Positions 25,401 to 34,290 of a DNA stretch of 64,000 nucleotides are shown here, piece after piece; the first letter of the stretch is position 1; the number at the start of each line of letters is the position of its first letter. The notes under the pieces were generated by a model that worked only from the letters and a program-made list of their open reading frames with translations, made no database searches and was not told where the DNA came from. The DNA is taken from assembly GCA_019022655.1 (NCBI GenBank), contig JAFJYI010000274.1:62001-126000 (forward strand), written 5' to 3'. Both the position numbers and the translations under genes were made by a program. The DNA comes from Acacia acuminata (lineage: Eukaryota; Streptophyta; Magnoliopsida; Fabales; Fabaceae).

Positions 25401-27827
25401 TTAAAATACATTTGTTGCTTGTAAGTTCACCTGTAAATAATGGTAAATTTTAACATCCGTTGTTATAATATAAATTAGAAGTCGTAAGTTTTCATATAAA
25501 CCATTGTTAAGAAGCAATGACATAGAGCTTATTTACGTAACATCAAAGCATAATTTTTAAGTGTTTTGGTACTGTTGTATAATTTCTAAATATTTTGAAA
25601 TTAGTTGAAATAAACTCTCATGAGTGAGTAGAGCTAGGAATTAGGGATGAGCCAGCCCTTCATAGCTCAACCCTAAACAAGTCCAAAAACCCCTAAGTAT
25701 GAAGCTGGGATTAAGGTTCATTTGACTAAAAAATATATCATTTTTTTTATCTTTTTAAAGAAGTAAATTTAAACAATAAATTCTTAATTGAAGACATAAA
25801 TATTATCAAAATTGAATTAAAAATAAATAAAGTTAAAATAACAAGGTACTATTGATGAAAATTTCAACACGTTAGACATACATGTTTACACTATCATACA
25901 TAAATACTTTTATTGGAAGCTAAATGGCCGTAAACTTTTTTTTTTTTTTTTTTATGAAAAAACAATCTTTATATGTATTTATACCTAAGAATTTATCCTA
26001 GATAATGACATAATAATTTTAAAAAAAAAAACTTAACTTTTTGTAGGGACTTATATTTATACTATACACTCATGTAAGTTTTGTAAATTGCAATCTCCAT
26101 TTTAATTCAAATAAAATTCACTTTCGAGTTTACAATCTAGTTATTATTTTTTATTAAATTGAGTTACATTATTAAAACTCATAAATTTCTAGTTAAAAGC
26201 AATAACTAATGTCCTAATTAGCCTTTCTTTTTTTTTTTTTTTCAAAGTTTAAATGAATAAAGCATTGTAGAGAACATAGGTGGAGCCAGAAATTGCAATG
26301 ACGGGGGAAAATATTACCTAAGTGTTTATGAAATTACATTTCAGCCCCAAAAACATTTAAATATTTTCAATTTAGTTCCTTCATGAAACAAATAATAGGG
26401 ACTAAAGTGAAAATATTGAAATTTATATGAGACTGAAATATAATTTTGTAAAAATATGGGTTCTTATCTATAATTTAGGGGGTTACCCCTGGCACCCCTA
26501 CCTCCGCCCCTGGCAGAAAACCAAATAAATCAAACCATTTTATAAAATTTAATTTTATAAAAAAAATAATAAAATGAAATATTTAAAATATCATCAATAA
26601 TATAAAAAAATTTGTATTATATTAACAATTTTAAAAAAAAAAAACATAAAAATAAAAGGGACAGGGCTGGCTATTTTAGACATCCGGCTCATTAGGCTAG
26701 ACCTTTTAGGTTGGTTTGCAATTTGATGAGCAAATTTTTAAATCTGATCCTCGTAATAAAAGGGCCTAAACGATGGGCTAGCCTGTTTTCCCAGCTATAC
26801 CAGTGAGCAGGAGTTAAATGAATCAGGAAAAAGTTGAGGGAAGACAAGAAAAAGTGAGTGCAAAGTTCAAAAGAACACCTGGTCCAATAAGGGGGCAGGA
26901 GCCCAGAGCCCAAGTCAATTCTTTCAGAAGGATCACCCACAGCAATAGTAAGAGGAAGAGGAGCAGGATAGAGAGAGTTGTTTAATGGCCTTAATTCCAA
27001 AGCGTTGATGAAAGGTGTGCCTTGTCCTGTGTTCACCAAGCACACTTGAACCATTTCTGTGCTGCTATCCTTCTCCATTATTATCTCATACGGAAAGATT
27101 TGGAAATCATAAGGATGAGGAAGTGTTTGAACTGTGCTCCAATAATTGACGCCCAGATAAAGGTCGAACGCAGGAGCTTGGTTTTTCAAGTCATAATTGC
27201 CATGTGCAAATATGGCTCTGATCATATACTTCTGCTTCTGATTCTGCTTATCTTGTTTTGGTTTCAGGGTGTAACAGTTTCTTTCTCCTTCCGGAAAACT
27301 TCTCAACGTCATTACTGTTTGGTTTATGGATGGAGCAAATTGTTCCAAGTTAATCTTGGGGGCTACTCTGTGATTGGTTCCGCTCTCAGTGAAGCCTTCA
27401 TCTGTTTGGTACCAAATCCCTGTCACTTCGTTCACGTAATCTCTGCTTGCTCCACAGTCTATGCTTATGAAACCTACACATACGAACCCTTGCTCAGTTT
27501 TTGTGGTCTGCTTTTAATTAATTCATAGAATACAAACACAAAAAAGGTAGGTCGCTTTGTTACTTGTAAATAATTTGTATAGAATTTGTTATGCTTTTTC
27601 AAAAGCACCATTAATTGCCATTAGAGATAAAAATTCCATAATAAATACTGGTATTGTAGGAATGTTATTCCTAATTATTCTGAATAGTAGAAATTGCAAA
27701 GAAGGTCATCAGAAGATGATTGATTACCTAAATTACCACCGTCTGCAACAGTCTGTGCTGAGTCGCTAACAGTGATGAACGAAGCAAACACACACAAAGC
27801 CAGCATCCGCAGTGATGGGTTTTTCAT
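10934..27827 (-). CDS. Malectin-like/LRR receptor-like Ser/Thr kinase, 13 exons
   Basis: This is a plasma-membrane receptor kinase of the LRR-I class with a malectin-like ectodomain (the group containing Arabidopsis IOS1 and FRK1/SIRK), expected to sense extracellular signals and phosphorylate Ser/Thr in the cytosol. Exons, read from the 5' end: 27827-27740, 27473-26879, 14734-14259, 14179-14044, 13414-13343, 13240-13169, 13061-12990, 12894-12746, 12665-12448, 12329-12203, 11834-11772, 11693-11504, 11342-10934. Every junction has GT..AG and matching phase, giving 2667 bases, 888 residues plus stop, the usual size for this family. Intron 2 is 12,144 bases and full of transposons. The joined residues across it ('WTRFEDDVYGRLW') match the family's conserved exon junction. 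No disabling mutation is seen. Whether such a long intron is spliced efficiently is unknown, and the exact ligand cannot be inferred. Confidence 0.85.
14990..16606. mobile_element. CACTA-like remnant in the receptor-kinase intron
   Basis: The right tip at 16597-16606 reads 'tgtactagtg', the complement of a CACTAGTACA end. The motif 'aaccatcatatatg' recurs (15058, 15170, 16574), once as a palindrome 'ccgtcatatataatatgacgg'-like sequence, as subterminal repeats of CACTA elements do. No left tip and no transposase were found. An (AT)n run (about 16047-16073) and an A-run (16452-16481) lie inside. Confidence 0.4.
15240..15620. repeat. Degenerate ~105-base tandem repeat
   Basis: Four copies of a unit 'ttcttcacaaagaaccatta' + 'agtattctttaatat' + 'ggtgggatcctaaaaaa'-like sequence start at about 15260, 15372, 15470 and 15568. 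Each unit begins with a small palindrome (ttctt..aagaa). They are non-coding and lie in receptor-kinase intron 2. Confidence 0.65.
17173..17430 (+). mobile_element. Left tip of a second CACTA-like element (truncated)
   Basis: The sequence begins 'cactagtacaataaatagc' and is followed by alternating 'ggcgtctcaattt', 'aacgccaaaa', 'ggacgccaaaag' and 'ggcatcc' motifs, the direct and inverted subterminal repeats typical of CACTA elements. It is cut off at about 17430 where LTR-like sequence starts. Confidence 0.45.
17431..19046 (+). repeat. Copia-type LTR-like sequence with ACTCAAGT arrays
   Basis: Between 17430 and 18130 the motifs 'gactcaag', 'ctcgagtca' and 'caagttaag' recur with a rough 110-130 base period. 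The downstream part ('aaaatcccagagtgtctagg', then a C-rich 'attcacccccctct' at the end) matches 21500-22490 in order. Such a layout is typical of plant copia LTRs. It ends abruptly against gypsy coding sequence at about 19047. No target duplication was established. Confidence 0.45.
19047..20285 (+). pseudogene. Ty3/gypsy pol remnant: reverse transcriptase and RNase H
   Basis: The translated fragments carry the reverse transcriptase core ('CRPYRYG', 'VLVQKKEGTWRFCMDY', then the 'F/YxDD' region) and an RNase H part ('ETFVTEIDASSSSLGAIL', 'HPLAYASKSL'), in gypsy order. It is dead in several ways: a T-run at 19396-19405 shifts the frame, the catalytic 'FDD' is 'FDY', and a stop lies near 19646. 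A 50-base stretch (about 20157-20197) is duplicated immediately downstream (20201-20240). Gag and protease are missing, replaced upstream by copia-like LTR sequence. Confidence 0.8.
20286..20675 (+). repeat. Copia-type LTR 5' fragment inside gypsy pol
   Basis: The segment starts 'tgttagttctcggttttaaa' followed by 'tttgatgataacaa', the usual opening of many plant copia LTRs, and repeats 'aactcgagtt' and 'aacttgagtt' palindromes. It separates the RNase H part of the gypsy remnant from the integrase part. The 3' half of the LTR is absent. Confidence 0.5.
20676..21440 (+). pseudogene. Ty3/gypsy pol remnant: integrase
   Basis: Overlapping fragments in shifted frames carry the HHCC zinc-binding region ('GHSGIHSTF..', 'CTICQ'), the first catalytic Asp ('MDFISGLP'), the second ('VTDRDPI') and the Glu ('YHPQTDGQTEVLN'), that is, the DDE integrase core. 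At least one frameshift (near 20930) and a stop near 21208 break it. It belongs to the same element as the reverse transcriptase piece upstream. Confidence 0.75.
21445..22495 (+). repeat. Copia-type LTR-like insert in gypsy pol
   Basis: It is collinear with 18560-19046: a 'tgaagcattcaattctc' segment, 'cttcagtgattat', 'tacaacttgtagggggtgta', 'aaaatcccagagtgtctggg' and a C-rich 'aattcacccccact' end. The beginning carries 'aactcgagttgtaaactcc'-type repeats. It separates the integrase core from the C-terminal gypsy piece. Confidence 0.5.
22496..22835 (+). pseudogene. Ty3/gypsy integrase C-terminus/chromodomain-like end
   Basis: The frame reads 'VHPVFHVSLLKKHVGP' and later 'PNNATWEDLSVIQAQFP', the usual C-terminal sequence of plant gypsy integrases, ending near 'VDKDSF' before a 'ggggggagtattg' polypurine-like tract (22829-22841) that would prime the 3' LTR. 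An in-frame TAG (near 22698) interrupts it. The sequence after the purine tract ('tgatatatatg...') may be the start of the 3' LTR. Confidence 0.7.
22836..23500. other. Possible gypsy 3' LTR start and unassigned intron sequence
   Basis: A (GA)n-type microsatellite occupies 22908-22936. The rest is intron sequence of the receptor kinase with no coding signal. A complete LTR copy could not be delimited because no second copy is present. Confidence 0.4.
23501..23787 (+). mobile_element. tRNA-derived SINE, family 1, copy 1
   Basis: The body is 23516-23772, ending in a poly(A) run, and is flanked by a 15-base target duplication 'gtgatattccyatta' (23501-23515 and 23773-23787, one mismatch). An A-box-like 'tgataaaagggttag' and a B-box 'agttcaatcc' lie near the 5' end. 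It is collinear with 37957-38208 and with the complement of 32334-32575, including 'gttggtcaaggcgctggg' and a '..cctaaa.ttttctt' tail. It sits in receptor-kinase intron 2. Confidence 0.8.
24425..25228. mobile_element. Stowaway-like MITE, outer copy (split)
   Basis: The ends 'ctacctctagtcttaattat' and the complement of 'ataattaagtccggaaggag' are inverted repeats, extending inward to 'attaaggaagcta', with TA on both sides. The element is interrupted by a second Stowaway-like copy (24536-25101). Confidence 0.7.
24536..25101. mobile_element. Stowaway-like MITE, inner copy
   Basis: The ends read 'ctccttccggtccaaattat' and the complement of 'tataattaggaccggaggga', flanked by TA (24534-24535 and 25102-25103). 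It is complete, non-coding and inserted within the outer copy. The same family appears at 53452-54160. Confidence 0.75.
25640..26805. mobile_element. hAT-like remnant (tentative)
   Basis: The left 'tagggatgagccagccc' and the right complement 'gggaaaacaggctagccc' look like hAT ends, but no 8-base duplication was found. It contains the fold-back MITE at 26276-26516. Confidence 0.25.
26276..26516. mobile_element. Fold-back MITE
   Basis: About 26322-26375 is inversely repeated at about 26395-26450 ('catttcag...attttcaatttagt' against 'actaaagtgaaaatattgaa'). The outer ends are 'ggtggagccagaaattgc' and 'cctccgcccctggca'. No target duplication was identified. Confidence 0.5.
26879..27827 (-). CDS. 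Receptor kinase exons 1-2: signal peptide and first half of malectin-like domain
   Basis: The start ATG at 27827 opens a 29-codon exon with a hydrophobic core ('MLALCVFASFITV'), a secretion signal cleaved around residue 24. Exon 1 ends in phase 1 before a 266-base intron. Exon 2 (residues about 30-228) begins 'GFISIDCGAS', the typical opening of the malectin-like domain, and contains 'YMIRAIFAHGNYD', 'FDLYLGVNYW' and 'INALELRPLNNSLY', all family landmarks. It ends at 26879 with 'ACCAG|GTG' in phase 2, and the missing bases of that Arg codon are supplied only by the exon at 14734. If read through, the frame runs into unrelated sequence past 26878, which is why the segment can look like a free-standing truncated gene. 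Confidence 0.8.
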
Positions 27828-27998
27828 GTTTTCGAGGAAAGTGGAAGAGAGAAATGAAGTTTCATAAGTAACGATTGCCAGATTGGATTCAAGACTTTTC
27901 CGACATTTTAATTTGTTTGGTTTGAAATTCTACCCTTATAATTTATTAGCATGGTCCACAGAGCAATAGCGATGTGAACAACTGTATAACTTGCAAGT

Positions 27999-28018
27999 GG
28001 TAACTATATATATTTTGT
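27999..28018 (-). promoter_or_regulatory. Candidate TATA box of the receptor kinase
   Basis: The minus strand reads 'aaaatatatatagttacc' about 180 bases upstream of the ATG at 27827, a reasonable distance for a plant core promoter. There is no transcript evidence, and other AT-rich tracts nearby could serve. Confidence 0.3.
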
Positions 28019-28029
28019 CCTCACACACA

Positions 28030-28695
28030 CCAGCTTATTTTTATTTTTATTTTTTAAAAAAATATTTTTTCAGAGTTTAGTATGATATTTTTGTATTATG
28101 TTTTGGTCGAATAATATTTTTGGTTTAAGAAGAGAGAATTAACATTTTATTTATACATATAGTTAATTTTGGTTTTATATTATAATTTTTGAATATCTAA
28201 CACTATTCTTTTCTTTTTAATTAAATATATGGCTTAAAATATAAATAAATAGAAGACAGCTTAAGTCAAATTGCTTTATATCCATTAGGTCAAATTCTCC
28301 AATTGCACTTGTTATTTTGCTATGTGTAATTGTTAAAATACATATGTAACTTATAAATTCGTTTATGAATGCTTCTAAATTAAATTTTTTGTATCAGCTC
28401 TCATTGTGTAAATTGTGATTTGTAAATTTTCAAATGGACACTTATGATTTTTCTATTGTTAGTTGATAAAATTACAATTTGTAAATTTTTATATAGACAT
28501 TTGTTATTTTCATGCCTCTCTGTTAAGCATCCTCCTTCAGCTGACATAATTTTACAAGCTTTCGATCTCTAATTACTACATCAACGTTGTTTCTTTACCT
28601 TCCTTTCTTAGTTTTCTCCAGCATTTTATTTTCTCTCTTTCCTATTGTAAATTACAAAACTTTACTTCTTTAATATTATTTTGTCTTTTTCTCGA

Positions 28696-28726
<31 letters not shown>

Positions 28727-28881
28727 TACTTTGTCTTTTCCAAAATAAAAAACTAAAGAGGCATTCACTTGTGTGTGGAACAGAATATCATTAAAATAAA
28801 AATAAAATGGATTTAAGATACGTAAGCAGGATCGAGTAATTTCGATTGCTATGCTGTATAGAAATGGATTTCAATATAAAC

Positions 28882-28924
<43 letters not shown>

Positions 28925-29158
28925 CGGTCAAATAGGGAGGTTTTCATTAGTAAAAGCCACTGTTCTTCTTTGCTGTTGCGAATTTGGCAGTTCTTCTTTG
29001 ACCAATTTTCTTCTTCTTTTTTTCTTTTTTTTAACTATTGCTACAGATCTTCCATTCATTAAATAATTCACTCCGTCCGTGATTGTCGTTAATACGAACT
29101 CAACCTTTTTTCAACCCAAACCACGTAGTAAAAGTCCACTACACATAATGTTATATAC
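28030..29158. other. AT-rich intergenic region with (AT)n runs
   Basis: No gene is seen. (AT)n microsatellites lie at about 28700-28726 and 28888-28921. The part at about 28290-28510 resembles 25370-25520 ('acttgttatttt..ctat', 'gttaaaatacat', 'gtaaattttc'), so a dispersed repeat of unknown type lies on both sides of exon 2. Confidence 0.5.
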
Positions 29159-30046
29159 GGTGGCGGAACCGGGAAATTATTTTTTAGCCCGGGTCAAAAG
29201 ATTCATCACAAATCAACATTTTTATCTCCCAAACATACAACAAAATCGAAATAGAAATTAAAAATTGATCGAATGAAGCCTTTCAAAGTTGGCATAATGG
29301 CATTCAAATAATCAAATACTTGGTCGGCGGTCGTAATGGCAGAACTGAAGCCTGAAGGTGCTTAAGTTAAGGTTCTTCGAAAGGTGGTCGCTGGTCAGTG
29401 GCCGGCGTCGCCACGCCCCATGCTCGTCGCCGTGGGAGACTCGGAAGTCGGAGGCGAGGAGATGGAGGCGAGCACTCGGAGCGAGAGAAGGGGTTAGGGG
29501 ACCCGTGTGGTCGTGTGGACGTCGTCGCCGGTCGTGACTCGCCTCATCGGACGTTGAACCTCGTCGGAGGAAGAGGAGAGGCGACGGTGGAGTGGAAGGT
29601 TGGCATAGAGAGCCATGAGCCCGTGACTGTGAGAGGACTGAGGAGTCAGAGCAGAGGCGAGTAGGAAGACGTGGGAGAGAAGAATAGAAGCATCTACATC
29701 ACTGCGTTAGACTCATGTGTGGAAGAAGCAAAGCCAGGAAAAAAGAAAGAAAAAAAAAAGTGGACTTGTGACACTAAAGTCCAAAAAGTAGACTTATGGC
29801 AGACAACCTTTAATTATTAAAGAAAAAGTATAACTTATTCAAAACTTATAAGAAATTATCATATAATAAATACATATATTTTAAAATATTTTAGAAGACA
29901 AGTTGGAACCTTAATAAAAAATTAGCTGGGGCCAAATTAGTGGCCAAAATAAAATATCATATAATTAATACATATACTTTAAAAAAATTTAGAAGGCCAG
30001 CTGGGGCCAAGGCACCAGCAGGCCATAAGGTGGTTCCGTCATTGGT
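29159..30046. mobile_element. Mutator-like element with CpG-rich centre (tentative)
   Basis: The ends 'ggtggcggaacc' and the complement of 'ggttccgtcatt' are short inverted repeats. 'gttatatac' (29150-29158) and 'tgtatatac' (30047-30055) would be a 9-base duplication with mismatches at the first two positions or so. The middle (29390-29680) is strikingly rich in CpG and Arg/Gly codons against an AT-rich background. A plus-strand frame at 29398-29664 there has no recognisable domain. Confidence 0.4.
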
Positions 30047-30055
30047 TGTATATAC

Positions 30056-31682
30056 TGTGACTGTATAGATCATAAACCCTATATATATATATACACACAC
30101 ACATACATTGTATGAATTATTTCAATATAACAATGTTTGGTTTGTCATAAATAGTCTCTCCTATGATAATCATCATTCTTTAGAAATTGAAATCTAAATA
30201 AATAACGTTATACTTTATATATATATATAAAATCATTTTAACGTATGTTATACGATCTCTATCAGTCCATTTCTTTCCAAAAGTAGGCTAATTCAAACAA
30301 TCCAAGGCAACTTTACCCCTCTCGTTTTGATGATAAGATTTGACCCAAAAAAAGTTTTGATAAGAAAATGTTGGTTTGTTTCTGACCGTGGAAAAATATC
30401 AGACTTTTGTTATGATACGGCACCTAAATGCAATAATTGTAGAGACTTATTTCCGAAGACTTTTCTTAATCACATGGCAGCATAGGCAAGGGTTTCTTTA
30501 CATGCATTTCCTTTATTTGACTATAAGACATTGCAGTTGCACATGGGAACTAGTTTTTGTGCTCATTATAAGAAAACGTTAAAATCGAATAAAGACAAAT
30601 ATAAAATAACTGTCAATTTAAGAACTTGAATTTAAACAACTTACTTTTAGTTATTTACACGCCTCCCACCCATTAAATAATATGTATTGAGTGCACTATA
30701 TCATTAAAATGAAAACTATAAGACATTAAAACAATTTGTTTAAGTAAAAAACTAATGATTTACAAACAAATTAACTCACGTGTTGAAAATAGTTTTTCTC
30801 TTTTTGTTTAGCTTGCGACCTAAGGAATCAGACCAAAAGATGACGTTGATCAACGGTAAGCAATATATTCCATTAATGCAAGTCCTATCTAAGATTGTCA
30901 AACTCGCAAGTTTAAGAAAACTTATGACAGTGACGTAAACTCGTATCATGAACTTAAATCGTAAACTTGTAAGAGTTTACTTTTATCATTAAATAGGTAT
31001 TTGTAGTGTATAATTAAATAATTAAAATATATAAATGAAAAAAAAAGATCTAAATATATTTTAACAAAAGACACCCATGAAAGAAAAAGATTTAAATCAA
31101 AATAACTGAAATTAAGTACATCAACATTCATAATGTATCATGTTTAACAAATAAATTTATATAAAATTATATACGAGCCATTGAATATAATCAAATAGAT
31201 AAAGTTAACACGAGTTTAAGAGTGAATTAACACCGTTTTGCAAGTTATAACTGTAAAAATGGTAAATTTAGTGTTTAAACTCGCGAGTTTATTTATGAGT
31301 TTACGACTAGTATAAATTTATCAGTGACTTGACTCGATTTTACAAAATAAAAATGTAAAAACAGTAAACTCAGAGAGTTAACATGCAAACAACTCACATC
31401 AATTAGCTCTAACAGCACAATCATGCATTAATATAATTCCCAAGAAAATTCTAAGCTATTAACTCCTTCAACATACAATTGTCAAAGAATCAACGTCATA
31501 GAATTCAACTGAAGAAATATATTAAAATATGAAAGTACCAACAACCGTAGAATCCAATCCAAAATCACAACTGTAGCTCACACCCATGGAATCTCAACCT
31601 CAATAAGACATATAAAATGAAGATCTAGAGTTAAGGAAATCAAAATACATGTATTAGATTCCAAATATATAGAAGAGACTAA
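30056..31682. other. Intergenic, AT-rich; no gene seen
   Basis: Both strands are closed by stops. Short (AT)n and (AC)n runs occur around 30082-30110 and 30216-30230. No known element could be delimited. Confidence 0.5.
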
Positions 31683-31925
31683 AGCGGCTGTTTAATATGA
31701 GGAGAGGCGAGGAGAGGCGAGGAAAAGTGAAGGGAAAGAAATTTTCTCAGTTGGATTTAAGAAAATGAAAGAAAAAAAAGTGGGGTTAAAAGTTTTAAAT
31801 TAATTTTTTTTTTCACTTTTATCTTACCTCTTATCTTTTTTAAAATTTATAACCCCACTTCTTCGATTTTTTTCACAAAAAAATTCCCTCCCTTCCCTCC
31901 AAATACCTTGTACCAAACAGCCCCC
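31683..31925. mobile_element. Tourist-like MITE remnant
   Basis: The left 'ggctgtttaatatgagg' and the complement of 'ccttgtaccaaacagccc' are inverted repeats, and inner 'gaagggaaagaaatttt' pairs with 'aaaattccctcccttcc'. No target duplication remains, so the element is old or damaged. Confidence 0.5.
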
Positions 31926-31937
31926 AAAATAACTCCC

Positions 31938-32051
31938 CTAAGATGGACCAATGCTCCGTACCACTTCAACCATCCTAAAGAGAGTGAAAGTGCCTCCACC
32001 ATTCATGGAGACACAATCAGCCACAACTGGAAGCTCAAGCCCATCAGCCAT
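31938..32051 (-). other. Small 37-codon open frame, unknown
   Basis: The frame starts at 32051, stops at 31938 and reads like real coding sequence ('MADGLELPVVADCVSMNGG' at the start). Its codon use is less AT-rich than its surroundings. It was not recognised. It may be an exon or fragment of a gene broken by the neighbouring insertions. Confidence 0.2.
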
Positions 32052-32261
32052 GGCGATTAAGGGTTGAAGAAATGGAGGAATTGGTAATCGCATTGTAGAC
32101 TAGTGACATGTTGGAGGTTGTGTTAAATCCCAATTATAATCTACGTCAGTACATGACCGTTTAATTTGAAAAAGAAGAAGATATGGACCATAAGAGTGTG
32201 ACTGGAGTGAGGAATCAGTGATCCCGAGATGAATGGGTAACTAGATGGTGAATGAGCCCCC

Positions 32262-32275
32262 AAAGTGTCGATTAG

Positions 32276-32309
<34 letters not shown>

Positions 32310-32331
32310 ATATAAAGTGTCGATTAGAATT
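32262..32331 (-). mobile_element. Minimal retroposon: poly(A) tail only
   Basis: An exact 18-base direct repeat 'aaagtgtcgattagaatt' (32262-32279 and 32314-32331) flanks nothing but a T-run (to 32308) and 'gatat'. This is what a maximally 5'-truncated poly(A) retroposon would leave. Replication slippage is an alternative. Confidence 0.55.
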
Positions 32332-32590
32332 AGTTTTTTTTTTTTTCTAAGAAAATTTTAGGAAAGGGGTTGGGCTCACCCACAGCCCAAAGGCAGGACG
32401 CTTGGAGCCGAGTATTCGCTAGGAATACTGGCGCTCTTTTACCTGCCCAGCGTTACCACAGCTACCTAGACCCCTAGGATGCCTCCCCCAGCGCCTTGAC
32501 CAACACGGGGGATAGAACCCCCTCCCTAATGGTGAGGAAGACCGACCCCCACGCCGTTGAACCCAAGGACGAGGGGTCGATTAGAATTAG
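32319..32590 (-). mobile_element. tRNA-derived SINE, family 1, copy 2
   Basis: The body 32334-32575 lies on the minus strand, with a T-run (its poly(A)) at the left and a 15-base duplication 'gtcgattagaattag' (32319-32333 and 32576-32590). On the minus strand it starts 'cccctcgtccttgggttcaa' and contains 'ttggtcaaggcgctggggga', as in the other copies. It uses the same target as the poly(A)-only insertion beside it. Confidence 0.8.
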
Positions 32591-33059
32591 TTGTTTGAGT
32601 GAGAAGTCTCACTACTACAAAAACGTAAAAAAACGTCCCGAATTAGAGGCAATTAACGTCTTTTTGCGAAGGACGTACGACCGGGGTAGTTGAAAAAATA
32701 ACCTATAAGGCGTCCTATGTTAAAAACAAGACGCCTTTTTTAGGGCGTCCTACAATTGATTCAAGACGCCTTTTTTAGGGCGTCCTACAATCAAAACAGG
32801 ACGCCTTTTTGGTAAAAAAGGCGTCCTGATTCAATTGCAGGACGCCTTATTTAAGGCGTCCCCTATTTAGCACAGGACACCCTAAAAAAGGCGCCCTGAG
32901 TCTACACTGGACGCCTCTTTTAGGGGGTCAAAAATCAGTTTTGGGCGTCCTGATTTCAGATCAGGACGCCTTATATTATAATTTTTTTTTAAAAAAATGT
33001 CCCCCGTTGCATTGATATAAAACTCAAAACCCGTGCAATAGAACAATGCAAATAAGACC

Positions 33060-33440
33060 AACAAAAGAACAAAGAACAACAAGCAAAAACCAACAACAAA
33101 ACAAGGCACCAAGAAGGCACTTGGCAACAGAAAAATGCATATAAGAGATGCAAAAACCAACAACAAGAACAAACAAACAACAAAGCAAGTGACCAAAACT
33201 TTTAAGACCCAATAAGATAGATCAATTTAGACCAAAACGCACTTGGCAACCAAAGAAGAGCAACAACAAGAACAAGGCACTTGGCAGCCGCAAGACCAAC
33301 AACAAGCAACAAACAAACAACAAAGAAGTGACCAAAACTTTTAAGACGCAATAAGATAGATCAGTTTAGATCAAAACACACTTGGCAACCAGCAAGACCA
33401 ACAACAGCAATAATAGCAAGTGACCAACAACAACAACAAC
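33060..33440. repeat. ~139-base tandem repeat, CAA-rich
   Basis: 'gtgaccaaaacttttaagac' followed by 'gcaataagatagatca' and 'cacttggcaacc' occurs at about 33189-33252 and again at about 33327-33391, separated by 'caacaa'-rich spacer. On the opposite strand it yields Cys/Leu-rich chance frames that should not be annotated as proteins. Confidence 0.7.
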
Positions 33441-33638
33441 AAACTATTACTTAAACTGACAAAAAATTCAACTTTCAGCTCCGAGTTTCAATTCCAATAC
33501 AGAACAAAGATCACAGCAACAACAAAACTCTAAATGATTGATATGATTTAATTTTCGGGGCTATTTACAAATCTGAGTTACCAATTCCGTAAAACCAAGA
33601 CTATTAAAGGCGAACAAGGCAACACATGATGTACATAT

Positions 33639-34290
33639 CTATATGCGTTGAAGAAAATTTATAGCCAAAGCGTCTCGAATCAGATCAATCTCTTCCTCCG
33701 AGCACGGATCCGACTATCAAAAAGCTATAAATTGGAAAACAACGTATAAGTTAAACCAATGAAGCGAATAAAATAATTAACTCAAGTAGAACAAAAAATA
33801 TTATCATTTGAGAAACAGAGAGCGATAACGTACGTTTTGAAAACCTGTAGTACATCCGCTCGTAACGATGGTATGCATATAAAACATAACGAAGTATCCG
33901 CACTCAGAGTTCCCTGGTTGTTTTGGGCACTATAAATCAAAAGCAAATTGTTAAAACGGATAAAGGCATATCGAAAGCTACCATTGTGTCAATGAAATAA
34001 CTTGAATTGAAACTACTTACTTTCGGATAAAACCACTTGGTCCGCCCGCTGCCGGTGCTCCAAAGAATCGATCTAGCCGCCCGAATGCACTACATTAAAA
34101 TGGAAATTAATGAGACATGAAAACAAATCATATAAATGAAGAATCAATGATTTAGACAAAAATTTACTTACTTGGCAAACATAGATTTGATTTCATCGTT
34201 CGGCTTGCCACCTCTTAAGGGATCAAACCAATAACATGCGTTCTTGGAGGGACAAACATCACGGGGTCCAATGACCACAACAACAAACAC
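33639..34290 (-). pseudogene. Ulp1-like (C48) cysteine protease remnant of the CACTA element
   Basis: Exon-like pieces on the minus strand read, in order, 'CYWFDPLRGGKPNDEIKSMF' (ending at a 'AA|GTAAGT' donor near 34173), 'FGAPAAGGRTKWFYP' (about 34090-34022), 'PKQPGNSECGYFVM' (about 33935-33843) and 'DPCSEEEIDLIRDAL' with a stop at 33639. The 'ECGYFVM' segment contains the catalytic Cys region of Ulp1-type peptidases carried by many plant CACTA elements. The N-terminal half and His/Asp region upstream were not found, so it looks like the 3' end of a former gene. Confidence 0.7.

Noticed and set aside
26692..27435. A short single-exon malectin-like gene ending at 26692
   Set aside because: The frame past 26878 leaves the family alignment exactly at a GT donor whose phase matches the exon at 14734, so it is exon 2 plus intron read-through.
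27022..27528. 168-residue plus-strand frame
   Set aside because: It is antisense to exon 2 of the receptor kinase.
29398..29664. 88-residue Arg/Gly-rich protein gene
   Set aside because: It has no recognisable domain. GC-rich DNA gives open frames by chance, and both strands are similarly open.
32882..33212. Cys/Leu-rich minus-strand peptides
   Set aside because: They are overlapping frames through a CAA-rich tandem repeat in the CACTA element. No conserved protein is expected.
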